A stretch of DNA of 64,000 nucleotides from assembly GCF_021556435.1 (NCBI RefSeq), contig NZ_JAKGCU010000010.1, forward strand, positions 1 through 64,000, given 5' to 3'. The position numbers and the translations under genes were made by a program. The stretch is from Gordonia tangerina. Its GTDB lineage: Bacteria; Actinomycetota; Actinomycetes; Mycobacteriales; Mycobacteriaceae. The notes under the pieces were generated by a model. That model was not told where the DNA came from and did not search any database. It worked only from the letters and a program-made list of their open reading frames with translations. Positions 62,431-64,000 of this stretch are shown here, one piece after another; positions within the stretch are counted from its first letter, which is position 1; each line of letters starts with the position of its first letter.

Positions 62431-63249
62431 ATGCGAATTGCGATGGCGCAGATCACCTCCGGCACAGACCCGGCGGCGAACCTGGAGCTCGTGGAGGCAG
62501 CGGTGGCCGAGGCCGCCGCCGACAACGCCGATCTGGTGGTGTTGCCCGAGGCGACGATGTGCCGGTTCGGCGTCCCGCTGGGCCCGGTCGCCGAGCCGGT
62601 GGACGGTCCGTGGGCGCGTGGAGTGTCGTCGATCGCCGAACGCCACGGGGTCACCGTTGTCGCCGGGATGTTCACGCCCGCGGGCGATCGGGTCGCGAAT
62701 ACGCTGCTCATCGCCGCCCCGGACGGGTCGCGCACCTCCTACGACAAGATCCATCTCTACGACGCCTTCGGTTTCACCGAGTCCCGGACCGTTGCGCCGG
62801 GCGATGACCCGGTCACCTTCACGATCGGCGACGTCACGGTGGGTGTCGCCACCTGCTACGACATCCGCTTTCCCGCGCTGTTCACCGAACTCGCGCGCAG
62901 CGGCGCGCAGGTGATCGTGGTGCCCGCATCGTGGGGTGCCGGCCCGGGCAAGGTGCACCAGTGGCAGGTGCTGGCCACCGCGCGGGCACTGGATTCGACC
63001 AGTTTCGTGGTCGCCGTGGGGCAGGCGGTACCCACCGATCAGCAGGTGGCCGAGTCGTCGGCACCCACCGGAACAGGTCACAGCCAACTCACAGATCCCT
63101 TCGGTACCGTGGTCGCCGCATACGACGACAGCGTGCAGGTCGGGGTTCACGAGATCGATGTGAACGCAGTGGAGAAGGCACGCAAAGCCCTGGCCGTGCT
63201 CGACAACGAACGGCCCATCCGACAGGTCTCGGCACCGAGCAGCAACTGA
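62431..63249 (+). CDS. Nitrilase-superfamily amidohydrolase (Rv0480c-like)
   Basis: A 272-residue carbon-nitrogen hydrolase with the triad E40 (LPEA), K106 (YDKIHLYD) and C142 (ATCYDIRFP). These features match Nit2/omega-amidase-like branch 10 enzymes, which hydrolyse deaminated glutathione or 2-oxoglutaramate. TACGCT ends 7 nt before the ATG. Rv0480c occupies the same position relative to murB in mycobacteria. Confidence 0.9.
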   Translation: MRIAMAQITSGTDPAANLELVEAAVAEAAADNADLVVLPEATMCRFGVPLGPVAEPVDGPWARGVSSIAERHGVTVVAGMFTPAGDRVANTLLIAAPDGSRTSYDKIHLYDAFGFTESRTVAPGDDPVTFTIGDVTVGVATCYDIRFPALFTELARSGAQVIVVPASWGAGPGKVHQWQVLATARALDSTSFVVAVGQAVPTDQQVAESSAPTGTGHSQLTDPFGTVVAAYDDSVQVGVHEIDVNAVEKARKALAVLDNERPIRQVSAPSSN

Positions 63250-63261
63250 GGACCGCACGAC

Positions 63262-64000
63262 ATGACCGACAGCGAGAACACCGACCGGCCGGCAGCCGGC
63301 GAGGACCCGCAGAAGCGGTCCGACAACGAGCCCACCCCGCAGACGGGTCGTCCCGACGAGCCGGGTGCCCATCCGTACCCGGACGATCACACCGCGCGGC
63401 TCGACGCCGCGGCGACGACCGATCAGTCACCGCGCGCCTATTCGCAGGTGCCGCGCACCGAGACCGCTCAGTTCGGCCCCGGGGAGACCGGCGGGTTCCC
63501 GGCGAGTGGGACCGACGGTTTCGCGCCGATACCGCCCGAAGCGCAGCCCGGTGTCGTGTCGTCGGCGCCGGCCAAACGGCGCAGCACCGGCAAGATCGTC
63601 GCACTGGCCTCGGTGGCGGTGGTCCTGGTGTTGGTGATCGCCGCCGTCGGCAGCGAACTCTATCTGCGCAACCAGGCGACCGACTGCATGGAGAGCGCCT
63701 TCACCGACCTCACCGGTACCGAGACCTCGGTGTCGTTGAGTCGCAAGCCGATGCTGTTGCAGGGCTTCGGCAACGACATCCCGTTCGTCCAGATCGACAC
63801 CGCCGACGAGCCCGGCCAGATGCGGTTGCATGCGCGGGCCGAGGGCATCACCGGCGACGGGGACACCACCAACATCCGCTCTCTGGTCGGCACCGGGTTC
63901 ATCCCGTTCGATCGGGTGGTCGCGATGAGCGAGTCGGCCACCGCAAGCCCCGATCCGTCGACCTCGGGCAACGGCGGCAACGGGGCGAGCAGCCTGATGC
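63262..64000 (+). CDS. DUF2993-like membrane-anchored protein, cut by the window end
   Basis: The first 246 codons of an open frame are visible. Residues 1-110 are a hydrophilic Pro/Thr-rich cytoplasmic region; 112-134 form a membrane helix (KIVALASVAVVLVLVIAAVGSELYL); the following extracytoplasmic part (NQATDCMESAFTDLTGTETSVSLSRKPMLLQGFGNDIPFVQI) matches the start of DUF2993 (LmeA-like) domains. Such proteins in mycobacteria act in lipomannan elongation or are unassigned (Rv0479c is the positional counterpart). The C-terminus is missing. GAGGACC precedes the ATG, 13 bp after the nitrilase stop. Confidence 0.8.
   Translation, partial: MTDSENTDRPAAGEDPQKRSDNEPTPQTGRPDEPGAHPYPDDHTARLDAAATTDQSPRAYSQVPRTETAQFGPGETGGFPASGTDGFAPIPPEAQPGVVSSAPAKRRSTGKIVALASVAVVLVLVIAAVGSELYLRNQATDCMESAFTDLTGTETSVSLSRKPMLLQGFGNDIPFVQIDTADEPGQMRLHARAEGITGDGDTTNIRSLVGTGFIPFDRVVAMSESATASPDPSTSGNGGNGASSLM

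Overview
The window is high-GC DNA from a mycolate-type actinomycete (order Mycobacteriales). The likeliest genus is Gordonia or a close relative. This is inferred from gene content and order: ramB / isocitrate lyase / fadB2, an XRE regulator / HbhA-like / DUF2516 block, groEL with two CIRCE sites, and a DUF4178-DUF2617-DUF4247-DUF350-speE block, all arranged much as in Mycobacterium and Rhodococcus. Two families of dispersed intergenic repeats also fit. No rRNA, tRNA, CRISPR array, insertion sequence or phage gene was seen, so this is ordinary chromosome.

Layout. 1-4.3 kb: a minus-strand operon of LytS-type kinase, LytTR response regulator, DUF485 protein and monocarboxylate/Na+ symporter. 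4.4-8.6 kb: two alpha/beta hydrolases around three AraC-type regulators, one of them only a DNA-binding domain. 8.6-12.5 kb: the membrane-anchored spermidine-synthase-like block. 12.6-17.7 kb: a NitT/TauT-type ABC importer, a 2-oxoglutarate/Fe(II) dioxygenase and a GntR regulator; the binding-protein gene is split by an in-frame amber codon. 17.8-19.7 kb: groEL behind two CIRCE operators. 19.8-34.9 kb: single housekeeping and accessory genes (GH16-like secreted protein, tyrosine phosphatase, thioesterase/TetR pair, DUF4166, PPK2, prolyl oligopeptidase, beta-lactamase-like lipoprotein, old-yellow-enzyme with TetR, lipoamide dehydrogenase). 35.3-43.2 kb: a coupled AraC pair, an AlkA-like glycosylase, a methyltransferase, a carboxymuconolactone-decarboxylase-like protein opposite a MaoC hydratase, and two tandem secreted lipases. 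43.2-43.7 kb: repeats. 43.7-48.8 kb: the acetate/glyoxylate region (ramB, lipoprotein, aceA, fadB2). 49-57.3 kb: two HbhA/MLDS-like paralogs about 7 kb apart that share a promoter-operator, with benE, an SDR/TetR pair and DUF445 between them. 57.4-64 kb: MerR regulator, hydrolase, murB, two DUF2505 genes, a methyltransferase without a clear start codon, a nitrilase and a DUF2993-like gene cut by the window edge.

How the genes connect. Two widely separated modules concern short-chain acids: the symporter with its LytS/R pair, and aceA with ramB and fadB2. The aceA leader carries a perfect CRP/GlxR site and a RamB box. Many genes appear to be transcribed without a leader: at 20 starts a TAnnnT hexamer ends exactly 6 or 7 nt before the ATG/GTG, and this was used to choose several starts. 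The observations most worth following are the shared operator of the two lipid-droplet/HbhA-like genes, the amber-interrupted ABC/dioxygenase cluster, and a repeat that overlaps the stop codons of two facing genes around a small lipoprotein.
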